Under the pieces are notes generated by a model, which saw only the letters and a list, made by a program, of their open reading frames with translations, made no database searches and had not been told where the DNA came from. This document shows positions 9,104 through 16,738 of a stretch of 53,388 bases of DNA, piece after piece. How positions within the stretch are numbered: the first letter of the stretch is position 1; every line of letters starts with the position of its first letter. The translations under genes were made by a program, and so were the position numbers. The stretch comes from Pedosphaera sp. (GTDB lineage Bacteria; Verrucomicrobiota; Verrucomicrobiia; Limisphaerales; DSYF01). Location of the stretch: assembly GCA_017853715.1 (NCBI GenBank), contig JAFMIZ010000008.1, positions 1-53,388 on the forward strand. The letters run 5' to 3'.

Positions 9104-10036
9104 GTGGACGCGCACGTTGACAGTTTTCTCCAGCACCTCGCGACCGACCGCGGGGTGTCTTCTTATACCCAGCGGAATTACTCGCACGCGGTGGGCGTAT
9201 TCGTGGCTTGGTTCAACAAGGAGCGGGGCGGGGCACCTGACTGGACCAAGCTTCAGCGCGACGACTTTCGTGCCTACCTTCGATTCCTTGGGCGGCAAAA
9301 CCTCGGGCGGGCCGCGACCCAGCTGCGATTTAGCGCGCTCAGGACGTTCTACAAGTTTCTGGTCCGCCGTGGCGTGGTGGAGGTGACGCCCATCCGCGGC
9401 ATTGCGCTGCCCAAGCTGGCGCGGCGGCTGCCGAAGTACCTTACTGTCCAGCAAATGGTGGACCTGCTGGCAGCTCCACTGAAGTCGCTTCCGACAGAGG
9501 CGAGGAAAGCCCCTGGGCGTCCGGTCTCGGTCGTGGCAGCCCATCGCGATGTGGCTGTTCTTGAGACCATTTACTCCTGCGGCTTGCGGATCAGCGAGTT
9601 GGTCGGGTTGCGCGTTGCTGACATCGATCGGGCAGGGCAGGTGGTGCGAGTGCGCGGCAAGGGGCGGAAAGAGAGGGAGGTTCCCATTGGCGAACCGGCG
9701 CTCCGTGCCATCGAGGGCTATTGGCAAAAGCTCCACCCGCAACCTGCCCGCACTGAGCCGGTGTTTCTCTCCGAAACCCGCCGACGTTCGCCCGTGAGCG
9801 CCGCGATGCTCGCGCGACGGCTGAAAAACTATTTGGCCATCGCCGGGCTGGATCCGGCGCTCACGCCGCACAAGTTGAGACACAGTTATGCCACCCACCT
9901 GTTGGATGCCGGAGCAGACCTCAGGAGTGTGCAGGAACTGTTGGGGCATGCTCACTTGGAGACGACGCAGGTTTACACCCACGTCACCACCGACCGGCTG
10001 AAGAAGGCCTACACGGCGTCACACCCGCGCGCCTGA
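9104..10036 (+). CDS. Tyrosine recombinase, XerC/XerD-like
   Basis: The 310-residue protein has an N-terminal SAM-like core-binding domain (about 1-95) and a catalytic domain containing the whole active-site set: R162 (GLRISEL), K186 (RGKGRKER), H256 and R259 (HKLRHSYATH), H282 (LGHAHLETTQ) and the nucleophile Y291. Its likely role is dimer resolution at dif during chromosome segregation. A segment of about 20 residues rich in Pro/Ala/Arg (around residues 128-148) is inserted before the catalytic arginine compared with E. coli XerC. XerC and XerD cannot be separated from sequence alone. No mobile-element genes or att-like repeats were seen nearby, which favours a housekeeping Xer over an integrase. 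It starts with GTG. Confidence 0.9.
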   Translation: MDAHVDSFLQHLATDRGVSSYTQRNYSHAVGVFVAWFNKERGGAPDWTKLQRDDFRAYLRFLGRQNLGRAATQLRFSALRTFYKFLVRRGVVEVTPIRGIALPKLARRLPKYLTVQQMVDLLAAPLKSLPTEARKAPGRPVSVVAAHRDVAVLETIYSCGLRISELVGLRVADIDRAGQVVRVRGKGRKEREVPIGEPALRAIEGYWQKLHPQPARTEPVFLSETRRRSPVSAAMLARRLKNYLAIAGLDPALTPHKLRHSYATHLLDAGADLRSVQELLGHAHLETTQVYTHVTTDRLKKAYTASHPRA

Positions 10037-10054
10037 CCTGCGCAGACAAATAGG

Positions 10055-10074
10055 GCCGGAGGTTCAGCTCCGGC
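10055..10074. terminator. Hairpin between convergent genes
   Basis: GCCGGAG (10055-10061) pairs with CTCCGGC (10068-10074) around a 6-base loop. It lies between the recombinase stop and the 3' end of the convergent thioredoxin gene. There is no clear T tract on either strand, so termination function is tentative. Confidence 0.4.
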
Positions 10075-10092
10075 ATCGGCAGGGCGCTTGAT

Positions 10093-11343
10093 TTACTTCG
10101 CTTTGCCGCCGGCGGTGTATTTCGCCAGGGCGGCCTGCATTTCCGCTTTTTCGTCCTCGTCCTCGGCAAGTTCAAGGGCTTTCTTTTGCTGGGTGATTGC
10201 CCCGTCCCGGTCACCCGTTTCAAACAGCGCCCGCGCGTAGGTGTCGAGCACGCTGGGATTCCGGCTTTCCGTGGCATCCACGGCGCGCCGGGCGAGATCC
10301 AGAGCCAGTTTCGTGTCGCGCTGCTTGATGTCTTCGCCAGTCAGAATGGTCCAGGCAATGCTGTTGAGGATCTCCGCATTGGTGGTCTTCAATGCAGCCA
10401 ATTCCTTGCCGAGTTCGGCCGCTTTTTCCGCATCCCCGTCCTCGCCCACGGCTTTCGCGTACCGGGTGAACAGTTGCTGGATCGCCATGGATTCTTTGCG
10501 CTGCACCATCGCTTTCTTCACGTTTTCCTTGAACACCTTGAAATCAAAATCCTTCGGCGCCTCGGCTTCGAGCTCCCTTTCCAGCGCCCCGATATCCGCC
10601 TCGTCTTTCCCGGATACCAGCGCTTGTTGATATTTCATGACCTTCTGGCCGAAGGCCACGCGCTTCTTTAGATCGGCAGGATCGAATTTTTCACCGTTCA
10701 TGATGTTGCCGAATTCTTTTTCCAGGGCGATGAGCTCGGTCTCCAGTTGCGCGGCCTTTTCCGGGCTTTCGCCGCTGACGGTGAGCTGGACGTATTCGCC
10801 GAGCTTTTCTTGAATGGAAGCGCGCTTCTTTTCGGCGGCCATGTCGTATTTGCCCTCGATGATTTTCTCCAGGGCCTTGTCGAGTCCGTCCATCGGATGC
10901 CCTCGCCACACCACTTTGCCTTCCTTGCTCACGACAAACGCATGGGGGATGCCCTGAACACCGTAGGCTTCCATATAGCCTTTCGAGGTGCCTCCCGCGT
11001 CAATGGCCACGGCGTAATCCATCTGGTCGCCCATCTTGTCGACGAACTTCCTTACCACCTCCGTCTTCTCGCTGGTGACGCCCATGAACACCACGCCCTT
11101 GTCTTTGAACTGCTTCTGCATTTCGGTCAGGTGCGGGATGCTGGTCCGGCAGGGCGGGCACCACGTGGCCCAGAACTCCACCACGTAAGTGGTCTTGCCT
11201 CTGCCCGTGCTGAGATCCACCGGGCCGCCTTTGATCCACTCCTTGATGTCCAGTGGTTGGGCGGGGTCCCCGAGTTCGGCGGCCAATGAGTTTGTCGCAA
11301 GGGCGATCAGGCAGCCGAGCGAGGAGAGCATCAGTTTTTTCAT
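10093..11343 (-). CDS. TlpA/ResA-type thioredoxin with long helical C-terminal region
   Basis: The 416-residue protein starts with a signal peptide (about 1-22, ending NSLAAE). A thioredoxin fold follows (about 30-165) with redox pair C62 and C65 in WATWCPPC and the cis-proline segment GVQGIPHAFV. The remaining 250 residues are charged, predicted helical and TPR-like near the end (LDTYARALFETGDRDGAI). TlpA-type proteins act as periplasmic disulfide reductases, for example in cytochrome maturation. The helical tail suggests partner binding, which is an inference. The gene stands alone on the minus strand, convergent with the recombinase and divergent from the next gene. It is clearly longer than ordinary TlpA or ResA (about 175-220 aa). 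Confidence 0.87.
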   Translation of the reverse strand: MKKLMLSSLGCLIALATNSLAAELGDPAQPLDIKEWIKGGPVDLSTGRGKTTYVVEFWATWCPPCRTSIPHLTEMQKQFKDKGVVFMGVTSEKTEVVRKFVDKMGDQMDYAVAIDAGGTSKGYMEAYGVQGIPHAFVVSKEGKVVWRGHPMDGLDKALEKIIEGKYDMAAEKKRASIQEKLGEYVQLTVSGESPEKAAQLETELIALEKEFGNIMNGEKFDPADLKKRVAFGQKVMKYQQALVSGKDEADIGALERELEAEAPKDFDFKVFKENVKKAMVQRKESMAIQQLFTRYAKAVGEDGDAEKAAELGKELAALKTTNAEILNSIAWTILTGEDIKQRDTKLALDLARRAVDATESRNPSVLDTYARALFETGDRDGAITQQKKALELAEDEDEKAEMQAALAKYTAGGKAK

Positions 11344-11445
11344 GATTTGGGAGAATGTGGTGATGATTCGAACGCCTGAGCCTACGGGGCGTCATCCGTG
11401 GCGTCAAATGCGCTTGCAGTGCCACCACCAGGCTCCATTCCCCCG

Positions 11446-11473
11446 TTGGACAATCCCGCTTCAGTGGGCTAGC
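11446..11473 (+). promoter_or_regulatory. Promoter-like element before the EF-hand membrane protein
   Basis: TTGGAC at 11446-11451 is followed after 16 bp by GCTAGC at 11468-11473. The nearest start codon is the ATG at 11494, 20 bp downstream. The -10 match is weak on its own; the call rests on similarity to other leaders in this window. Confidence 0.35.
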
Positions 11474-11493
11474 GTGCCGGCCATCAGGCCTCA

Positions 11494-13782
11494 ATGACTC
11501 GTTTCGTGGGAAATGGTTGGGGCGGGAACCCGAAAGCAGAACCTATGGCAGCCAACGGAAAACATTCGTGGAAATTCGTGCGCATCGGCGGCGTGGATCA
11601 AGTGATCTTCCGCAACGGCGCAGATATCATCAACATCCGTCACCTCGACCAAAAGCTTTGGATGGCGCTCGCCATGCCCACGCGCGGTGTCGAGTTTGAT
11701 CCCAAGACAGCCGACTTGATTGACACGGACAAGGACGGACGCATCCGGCCGCCCGAGGTCATCGCCGCGGTGAAATGGGCCGAGGGTGCCTTTAAAGATC
11801 CGGGTGACCTTCTCAGAGGGGGGGATTCGGTGGCGCTTTCTGCCATCAAGGACGCAAACCTGCTCGCGGGCGCCCGGCGCATTCTCGCCAGCCTCAACAA
11901 GTCCGAGGCGCAGGCCATCTCTCTGGCGGACGTTTCCGACACGGTCAAGGTGATGGCAGAAACCAGATTTAATGGCGACGGCGTGGTCATCGCCGAATCT
12001 GCGGCCAGCGACGCCGCCAAGAAAGCCATCGAAGACATCATCGCCGCGCTCGGCCCTGTGACCGACCGCAGCGGCAAGCCCGGCCTCAATCAGGCGAAGC
12101 TGGATCAGTTCTTTGCCGAGGCGCAGGCGCTGTCCGACTGGGCGGCGAAGGGTGAAGCGGATAAATCACTCACTCCCTTGGGCTTTGACGGCACGGCCGC
12201 AGCGTCGGCAGCGATCAAAGCGGTCAAGGCCAAGGTGGACGACTTCTTCGCGCGCTGCCGGGTGGCCGCCTATGACCCGCGCGCGCTCGCCGCCGTCAAC
12301 CGCAGCGAAGCCGAATACCTCGCGATTGCCGCGAAAGAATTGACCGTCACCGCGCAGGAGGTTGCGGGTTTCCCGCTGGCGAAAGTTGAACCCAACGCTG
12401 CATTGCCGCTTGCGGGCGCGGTCAACCCTGCGTGGGCCGCGGCATTGGCCACGTTGTCCAGCGCGGCCATCACCCCCTTGCTGGGTGCGGCGCGCAATAG
12501 CATCACCGAAGTGGACTGGCTGGCGTTGCAGGCCAGGGTGGCGGCGTTCGACGCGTGGACCGGCGGCAAGCCGGCCACAGCCGCGGAGAAGCTTGGCTTG
12601 GCCCGGTTGCGTGAGCTGTCTGCCAGCGGCGTGAAGGACAAGATTGCGGAACTCGTCAAGCAGGACGCCGCGCTGGAAGGTGAATTTGGCCAGATTGCGG
12701 GTGTGGAGAAGCTGGTGCGGTTCCAGAAGGATCTCGGTGAGTTGCTCACCAACTTCGTCAACTTCTGCGATTTCTACGGCAAGAACTGGGCGGTGTTCCA
12801 AACCGGCACCCTCTACCTTGACAACCGCAGCTGCAACCTTTGCGTGGATGTCACCGAACCCGGCAAGCACGCCACCCTCGCGGGGTTGGCGGGATGTTAT
12901 CTGGCTTACTGCGATTGCACCCGCCCTGGCGGTCTCAAGCGACAGGTCGTGGCCGTGCTCTCTGATGGCGATTCAGACAACTTGATGGTCGGACGCAACG
13001 GCGTGTTCTACGACCGCAAAGGTCAGGACTGGGATGCCACCATCACCAAGGTCATCAGCAATCCGATCAGCATCCGGGAGGCCTTTTGGCTGCCCTACAA
13101 AAAACTGATCCGCATGGTGGAGGAGATGGCGGCCAAGCGCGCCGCTGCGGCTGAGGCGGAATCCGACAAAAAATTATCCGGAGCCGCCACCGCCATCAGC
13201 ACCGCCGACAAGGGCAAGCCGGGTGAACCGAAGAAGGTGGACGTGGGCACGGTGGCCGCCCTCGGTGTGGCCGTGGGTGCCATTGGCGCCGCAATCACCG
13301 GCCTTGCCACCGGGTTGATGAGCCTCGCTGCCTGGCAAATCCCGCTCGTGTTCATCGGCATCATTCTCATCATCTCGCTGCCCTCCATGATCATCGCCTG
13401 GCTCAAGCTGCGGAAGCGCAACCTCGGGCCGATTCTCGATGCCAACGGCTGGGCGATCAACAACTGCGCCAAGATGAACATTCCGTTCGGCAAGTCGCTG
13501 ACGGATATGCCGATCTTGCCGCCCGGCTCCGAACGCTCGCTGGAGGACCCCTTCGCGGAGAAACAGCGCCCGTGGAAGCTCTACATCACGCTCGTCGTGA
13601 TTTTGCTGGTCGCCTTTGCCTGGTATAGGGGCAAGCTCGACTCAAACCTGCCGGGCAAGCTCAAGAGCACTTCGGTGTTGGGATCGAATGCGCCGGCGTG
13701 GACGCCGCCGACGAATGCCCCCGTCGCAACGCCCCCTCCCGCTGCGCCCGGGGCTCCGGCTGCACCCGCATCAGCAACCTGA
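11494..13782 (+). CDS. Membrane protein of unknown function with EF-hand loop and Cys motifs
   Basis: I do not recognise a named family. The 762-residue product has no signal peptide. Residues 77-88 form a perfect 12-residue EF-hand loop (D-T-D-K-D-G-R-I-R-P-P-E), a likely Ca2+ site. Residues 95-440 are Ala-rich and helical. A conserved-looking block (about 425-540) contains C447-N-L-C450, then C-Y-L-A-Y-C-D-C, suggestive of metal or redox chemistry. Two hydrophobic segments (about 584-608 and 612-640) and a third (about 695-712) anchor the C-terminus, which ends in a Pro/Ala-rich tail. The ATG at 11545 (MAANGKHSWKF) is an equally possible start, because the first 17 residues look non-conserved. 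It appears monocistronic, with a promoter-like element upstream and a hairpin downstream. Confidence 0.8.
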   Translation: MTRFVGNGWGGNPKAEPMAANGKHSWKFVRIGGVDQVIFRNGADIINIRHLDQKLWMALAMPTRGVEFDPKTADLIDTDKDGRIRPPEVIAAVKWAEGAFKDPGDLLRGGDSVALSAIKDANLLAGARRILASLNKSEAQAISLADVSDTVKVMAETRFNGDGVVIAESAASDAAKKAIEDIIAALGPVTDRSGKPGLNQAKLDQFFAEAQALSDWAAKGEADKSLTPLGFDGTAAASAAIKAVKAKVDDFFARCRVAAYDPRALAAVNRSEAEYLAIAAKELTVTAQEVAGFPLAKVEPNAALPLAGAVNPAWAAALATLSSAAITPLLGAARNSITEVDWLALQARVAAFDAWTGGKPATAAEKLGLARLRELSASGVKDKIAELVKQDAALEGEFGQIAGVEKLVRFQKDLGELLTNFVNFCDFYGKNWAVFQTGTLYLDNRSCNLCVDVTEPGKHATLAGLAGCYLAYCDCTRPGGLKRQVVAVLSDGDSDNLMVGRNGVFYDRKGQDWDATITKVISNPISIREAFWLPYKKLIRMVEEMAAKRAAAAEAESDKKLSGAATAISTADKGKPGEPKKVDVGTVAALGVAVGAIGAAITGLATGLMSLAAWQIPLVFIGIILIISLPSMIIAWLKLRKRNLGPILDANGWAINNCAKMNIPFGKSLTDMPILPPGSERSLEDPFAEKQRPWKLYITLVVILLVAFAWYRGKLDSNLPGKLKSTSVLGSNAPAWTPPTNAPVATPPPAAPGAPAAPASAT

Positions 13783-13801
13783 TCATTCAAATCAGCCTGC
13801 A

Positions 13802-13835
13802 CCCCGGCCTGCGTTTGTGGGCCGGGGGGTTCTTT
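13802..13835 (+). terminator. Intrinsic terminator-like hairpin
   Basis: CCCCGGCC (13802-13809) pairs perfectly with GGCCGGGG (13820-13827) around a 10-base loop and is followed by GGTTCTTT. It begins 19 bp after the stop of the EF-hand membrane protein gene. The T tract is short, so efficiency is uncertain. Confidence 0.55.
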
Positions 13836-13856
13836 GCCTGCCGGGCGGCTTGCAGT

Positions 13857-14096
13857 TTGAATATTCGGGCGCAGATTTTCCATGAATGTCAGCGTTGCAC
13901 GGCATGCTGCCGTTGGCCGGGTCGGGTCCGCCTGACGGATGCCGGGATTTTCCGCCTCGCCGCGCGTCTTGGACTGGGGGAGCCTGCGTCCACGATGAAC
14001 GGCACCCGGCTTCGGGCAGGTGTGTTTCGCCCTCCCCCGCGAGTTTTCCGCCATGGAATGGCATCGTCGCATTCAAGCAGAGACGGGTCGGGTTGA
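13857..14096 (+). pseudogene. YkgJ-type cysteine-cluster protein, decayed N-terminal fragment
   Basis: From a TTG at 13857 the frame reads 79 residues. It contains F-H-E-C-Q-R-C-T-A-C-C-R-W-P-G followed by V-R-L-T-D-A-G-I-F-R-L-A-A-R-L-G-L, which is the typical start of YkgJ-family zinc/iron-chelating Cys-cluster proteins. The match ends around TRLR, and the frame then runs into unrelated Pro/Arg/Ser-rich sequence and a stop at 14094. The family normally continues with a CxxHxxxPxxCRxFP half, and no such half is intact here. A weak echo (IHPANDAHQPVKNFPQ) appears in another frame near 14097-14145, consistent with frameshift and decay. A short functional peptide is possible but less likely. 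Between 14146 and 14245 I see nothing further. Confidence 0.6.
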
Positions 14097-14245
14097 TTCA
14101 CCCGGCGAATGACGCGCATCAGCCGGTCAAAAACTTTCCCCAAGCCGGATTCCTCGCTTGGCTTGGACGTGCCATCATCCTAGATTGCAGTCAGTTCCCC
14201 GGAAAAATCGACGTGACCGAAAACCTTCAAAGGACATCGCAACGT

Positions 14246-16336
14246 ATGAAAGCGTATCAAGCAGGTGACATCAGAAACTTCTCCATCGTTGGGCACGCTT
14301 CCGCCGGCAAGACCATGCTGAGCGAAGCCATGCTCGCGTGCGCCGGCGAAATCAACCGCATGGGCAGCATTGCCGCCGGCAACACTGTCTCCGATTACCA
14401 CGAAGCCGAACAGGCGCGGAAGATTTCAATCCAATCCACGCTGCTGCACCTCGAATGGCTGGGGAAAAAGTTCAACGCGATTGATTGCCCGGGTTACTCC
14501 GACTTCATCTGCGAAAGTCTGGGCGCGCTTCGGGCGAGTGACTTTGCGCTGGTGGTGGTCAATGCCACGCATGGCGTTGGCGTGGGGACGGACATGGTGT
14601 GGAAAACGGCCACGGAGTGCGGCATTCCCAAATTGATCGTCGTGAACGCCTTCGACAAGGAGGACATCCACTTTGACTCCGTGCTGGAGCAGGTGCGGGA
14701 GCATTTCGGGCCGCGCGTTTTGCCGATGAGCCTGCCGCTGAATCCGGGGCCGGGCTTCAGTCAGTTGCTGGATGTGTCGCGCACGGAAGTCACGACCTAT
14801 GCCGCCGATCAGAGCGGGAAATTCACTGAAACCCCGGCGGAAGGTGCGAACGCCGAGCGCGTGCGCGAGTTGCACGAGAAGTTGATCGAGTTCATCGCCG
14901 AGGCCGATGACAAGCTCATGGAAACGTGGATGGACAAGGGGACGTTGGCGGAGGAGGAGTTGCGCGCCGGTCTCCATGCAGCCGTGCAAAAGCAGTCCTT
15001 CATCCCGCTGTTCTGCGTGTCGGCGGAAAAGAATGTCGGTGTGGCGCGCTTGATGGATTTCATCGCCAAATACGGTTCCTCGCCGGTGGACCGCGCCAAA
15101 GTGGTGGCGGAAAGCCCGGACGGCGACCCGGTGGAGGTGTCGCTCAATGACTCGGAGCCGTTGCTTTACGTGTTCAAGGTGATGAATGAGTCGGGCTTCG
15201 GCGACATGACATTCTTCCGGGTCTATTCCGGGCAGGTGAAATTCGGGAGCGATCTGTTCAACGTAAACCGGCGCGTGGGGGAAAAGTTCGGCCAGCTTTA
15301 TGTGGTGAACGGAAAGAATCGCACGAACGTCCCGACCTTGAACGCGGGCGACATAGGCGCCGTGGTGAAGTTGAAGGACACCCACATCGGTAACACGCTC
15401 GCCACGGAGAAGCGCCCGGCGAAGTTGGCCAAAGTGCAATATCCCCGGCCGAACGTGGCATCCGCGTTGGTGCTCAAATCGAAAGGCGACGAGGACAAGA
15501 TGGCGGTGGGCATCGCGGCCTTGCACGAGGAGGACGCATCATTCGCGCATACGGTGGATGCCGAGCTGCATCAAACGTTGCTGGCCGGGCAGGGCGAGTT
15601 GCATCTGGAAGTGCTCGTGGAACGGCTGCGCCGCCGCTTCAAGGTGGAGCTCGAATTGGCCGCGCCCAAGGTGGCTTACCGGGAGACCATCAAGTCCAAG
15701 GGCGATTCCAAGTATCGGCATAAGAAGCAAACCGGCGGTGCGGGCCAGTTCGCCGAGGTGTGGATGCGCATCGAACCCAAGTTGCGCGACTCCGGTTTTG
15801 AATTTACGCAGTCGCTTGTCGGTCAGAACGTGGACCGCGGCTTCGTGCCGTCGGTGGAGAAGGGGGTGTTGTCCGCCTGTCGCGAGGGCCTCCTGGCCGG
15901 CTACCGCATCGTGGACCTCAAGGTGGATTTCTACGACGGCAAGATGCACCCCGTGGATTCCGGCGACGTGGCGTTCCAAATCGCCGGCAAGGAGGCCTTT
16001 CGCGAGGCGTTCAGCGCTGCGCGCCCATGTCTGTTGGAGCCGATTCACAAACTGGTCATCCGCGCGCCTGAGGACTGCATCGGCAAGATTATCGGGGATT
16101 TATCCAGCCGCCGGGGCAAAGTCATGGGCATGGAGGCCGAGGGCAGTTTGCAGATACTTTCCGGCGAGGCTCCTGCGCGCGAGTTGCACCATTACGCCAC
16201 CGTGCTGCGTTCATTGACCGGTGGGCGAGGCATTCACGAGGAGGAGTTCAGCCACTACGAGGAAATGCCGCGCGAGCTGGAGGCGAAGGTGGTCGGGGAA
16301 TCCAAGAGAAAGCACACTGGCAATCATGCTCATTGA
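14246..16336 (+). CDS. Elongation factor G paralogue (EF-G2/FusA2-like GTPase)
   Basis: The 696-residue protein has the five-domain EF-G layout: G domain (1 to about 270), domain II, domains III-IV with GQGELHLEVLVERLRRRF and the Y-R-E-T segment, and domain V. The P-loop is G16-H-A-S-A-G-K-T23 and the NxxD motif is NAFDKED. In the G3 motif the usual DTPGH is D80-C-P-G-Y84, so the catalytic histidine is tyrosine, as in the mycobacterial FusA2 branch (DTPGYADF). It is therefore a paralogue and not the main translocase. Known relatives bind GTP but may lack ribosome-stimulated GTPase. AAAGGA at 14229-14234 supports the ATG at 14246; upstream in-frame sequence lacks family similarity. tRNA-Val lies 22 bp downstream on the other strand. 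Confidence 0.9.
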   Translation: MKAYQAGDIRNFSIVGHASAGKTMLSEAMLACAGEINRMGSIAAGNTVSDYHEAEQARKISIQSTLLHLEWLGKKFNAIDCPGYSDFICESLGALRASDFALVVVNATHGVGVGTDMVWKTATECGIPKLIVVNAFDKEDIHFDSVLEQVREHFGPRVLPMSLPLNPGPGFSQLLDVSRTEVTTYAADQSGKFTETPAEGANAERVRELHEKLIEFIAEADDKLMETWMDKGTLAEEELRAGLHAAVQKQSFIPLFCVSAEKNVGVARLMDFIAKYGSSPVDRAKVVAESPDGDPVEVSLNDSEPLLYVFKVMNESGFGDMTFFRVYSGQVKFGSDLFNVNRRVGEKFGQLYVVNGKNRTNVPTLNAGDIGAVVKLKDTHIGNTLATEKRPAKLAKVQYPRPNVASALVLKSKGDEDKMAVGIAALHEEDASFAHTVDAELHQTLLAGQGELHLEVLVERLRRRFKVELELAAPKVAYRETIKSKGDSKYRHKKQTGGAGQFAEVWMRIEPKLRDSGFEFTQSLVGQNVDRGFVPSVEKGVLSACREGLLAGYRIVDLKVDFYDGKMHPVDSGDVAFQIAGKEAFREAFSAARPCLLEPIHKLVIRAPEDCIGKIIGDLSSRRGKVMGMEAEGSLQILSGEAPARELHHYATVLRSLTGGRGIHEEEFSHYEEMPRELEAKVVGESKRKHTGNHAH

Positions 16337-16358
16337 GCGGGGATTTTAGGGGAAAAGA

Positions 16359-16433
16359 TGGTGCGCGCTGCAGGTTTCGAACCTGCGACCCCTACCGTGT
16401 GAAGGTAATGCTCTACCACTGAGCTAAGCGCGC
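16359..16433 (-). tRNA. tRNA-Val (anticodon CAC), CCA encoded
   Basis: On the minus strand the 75-nt sequence folds as a standard cloverleaf: acceptor GCGCGCT with AGCGCGC, D stem GCTC with GAGC, anticodon stem TTACC with GGTAG around loop TTCACAC (anticodon CAC, reading GUG valine), and T stem GCAGG with CCTGC around TTCGAAA. Discriminator A is followed by genomic CCA (plus-strand 16359-16361). Confidence 0.96.
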
Positions 16434-16483
16434 AGCCGGGGCGGTAAAGTAATATTCCACGCCTCAAGAGCAAGCCTTTCTTG

Positions 16484-16623
16484 GGGCTAGAAAGTGGTCT
16501 GGAGCGCAGCTGTGCTGAAAGCCAGCCGCAGCACGTCACTGAGCGCGTAATGCCAGTTGGCACACTGCTGCGGCTGGTCTGTGACACAGCCGAGCTCCGA
16601 CAAAACCACGAGGGACAGTGCCC
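16484..16623. other. Rod-like imperfect palindrome, candidate structured RNA
   Basis: The gap between tRNA-Val and zwf contains six nested helices: 16484-16487 with 16620-16623, 16494-16498 with 16605-16609, 16501-16505 with 16594-16598, 16509-16514 with 16585-16590, a perfect 12-bp helix 16522-16533 with 16566-16577, and an apical 16551-16554 with 16559-16562. Internal loops of 3x3 and 7x7 separate some of them. The fold could act in an RNA from either strand. I do not recognise the 4.5S or RNase P signatures. Confidence 0.4.
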
Positions 16624-16738
16624 GAATACACTCTTACGCTGGGCGTGAGCGGGACTCTCCGCGCCGGTGAACCCAATTCAGTCCGGCGGTTTGTCTCGCA
16701 AGTTGTCTTTTGGACGGTTCTCGCGCATCGTTTGCCCC

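Noticed and set aside
9104-10036. Recombinase as evidence of an integrated element
   Set aside because: All flanking genes are housekeeping, no att-like direct repeats or cargo genes were seen, and the protein resembles XerC/XerD.
13886-14245. In-frame upstream extension of the EF-G paralogue
   Set aside because: The 120 extra residues have no family similarity and cover the YkgJ-like remnant in another frame. The ATG at 14246 gives the normal EF-G N-terminus.
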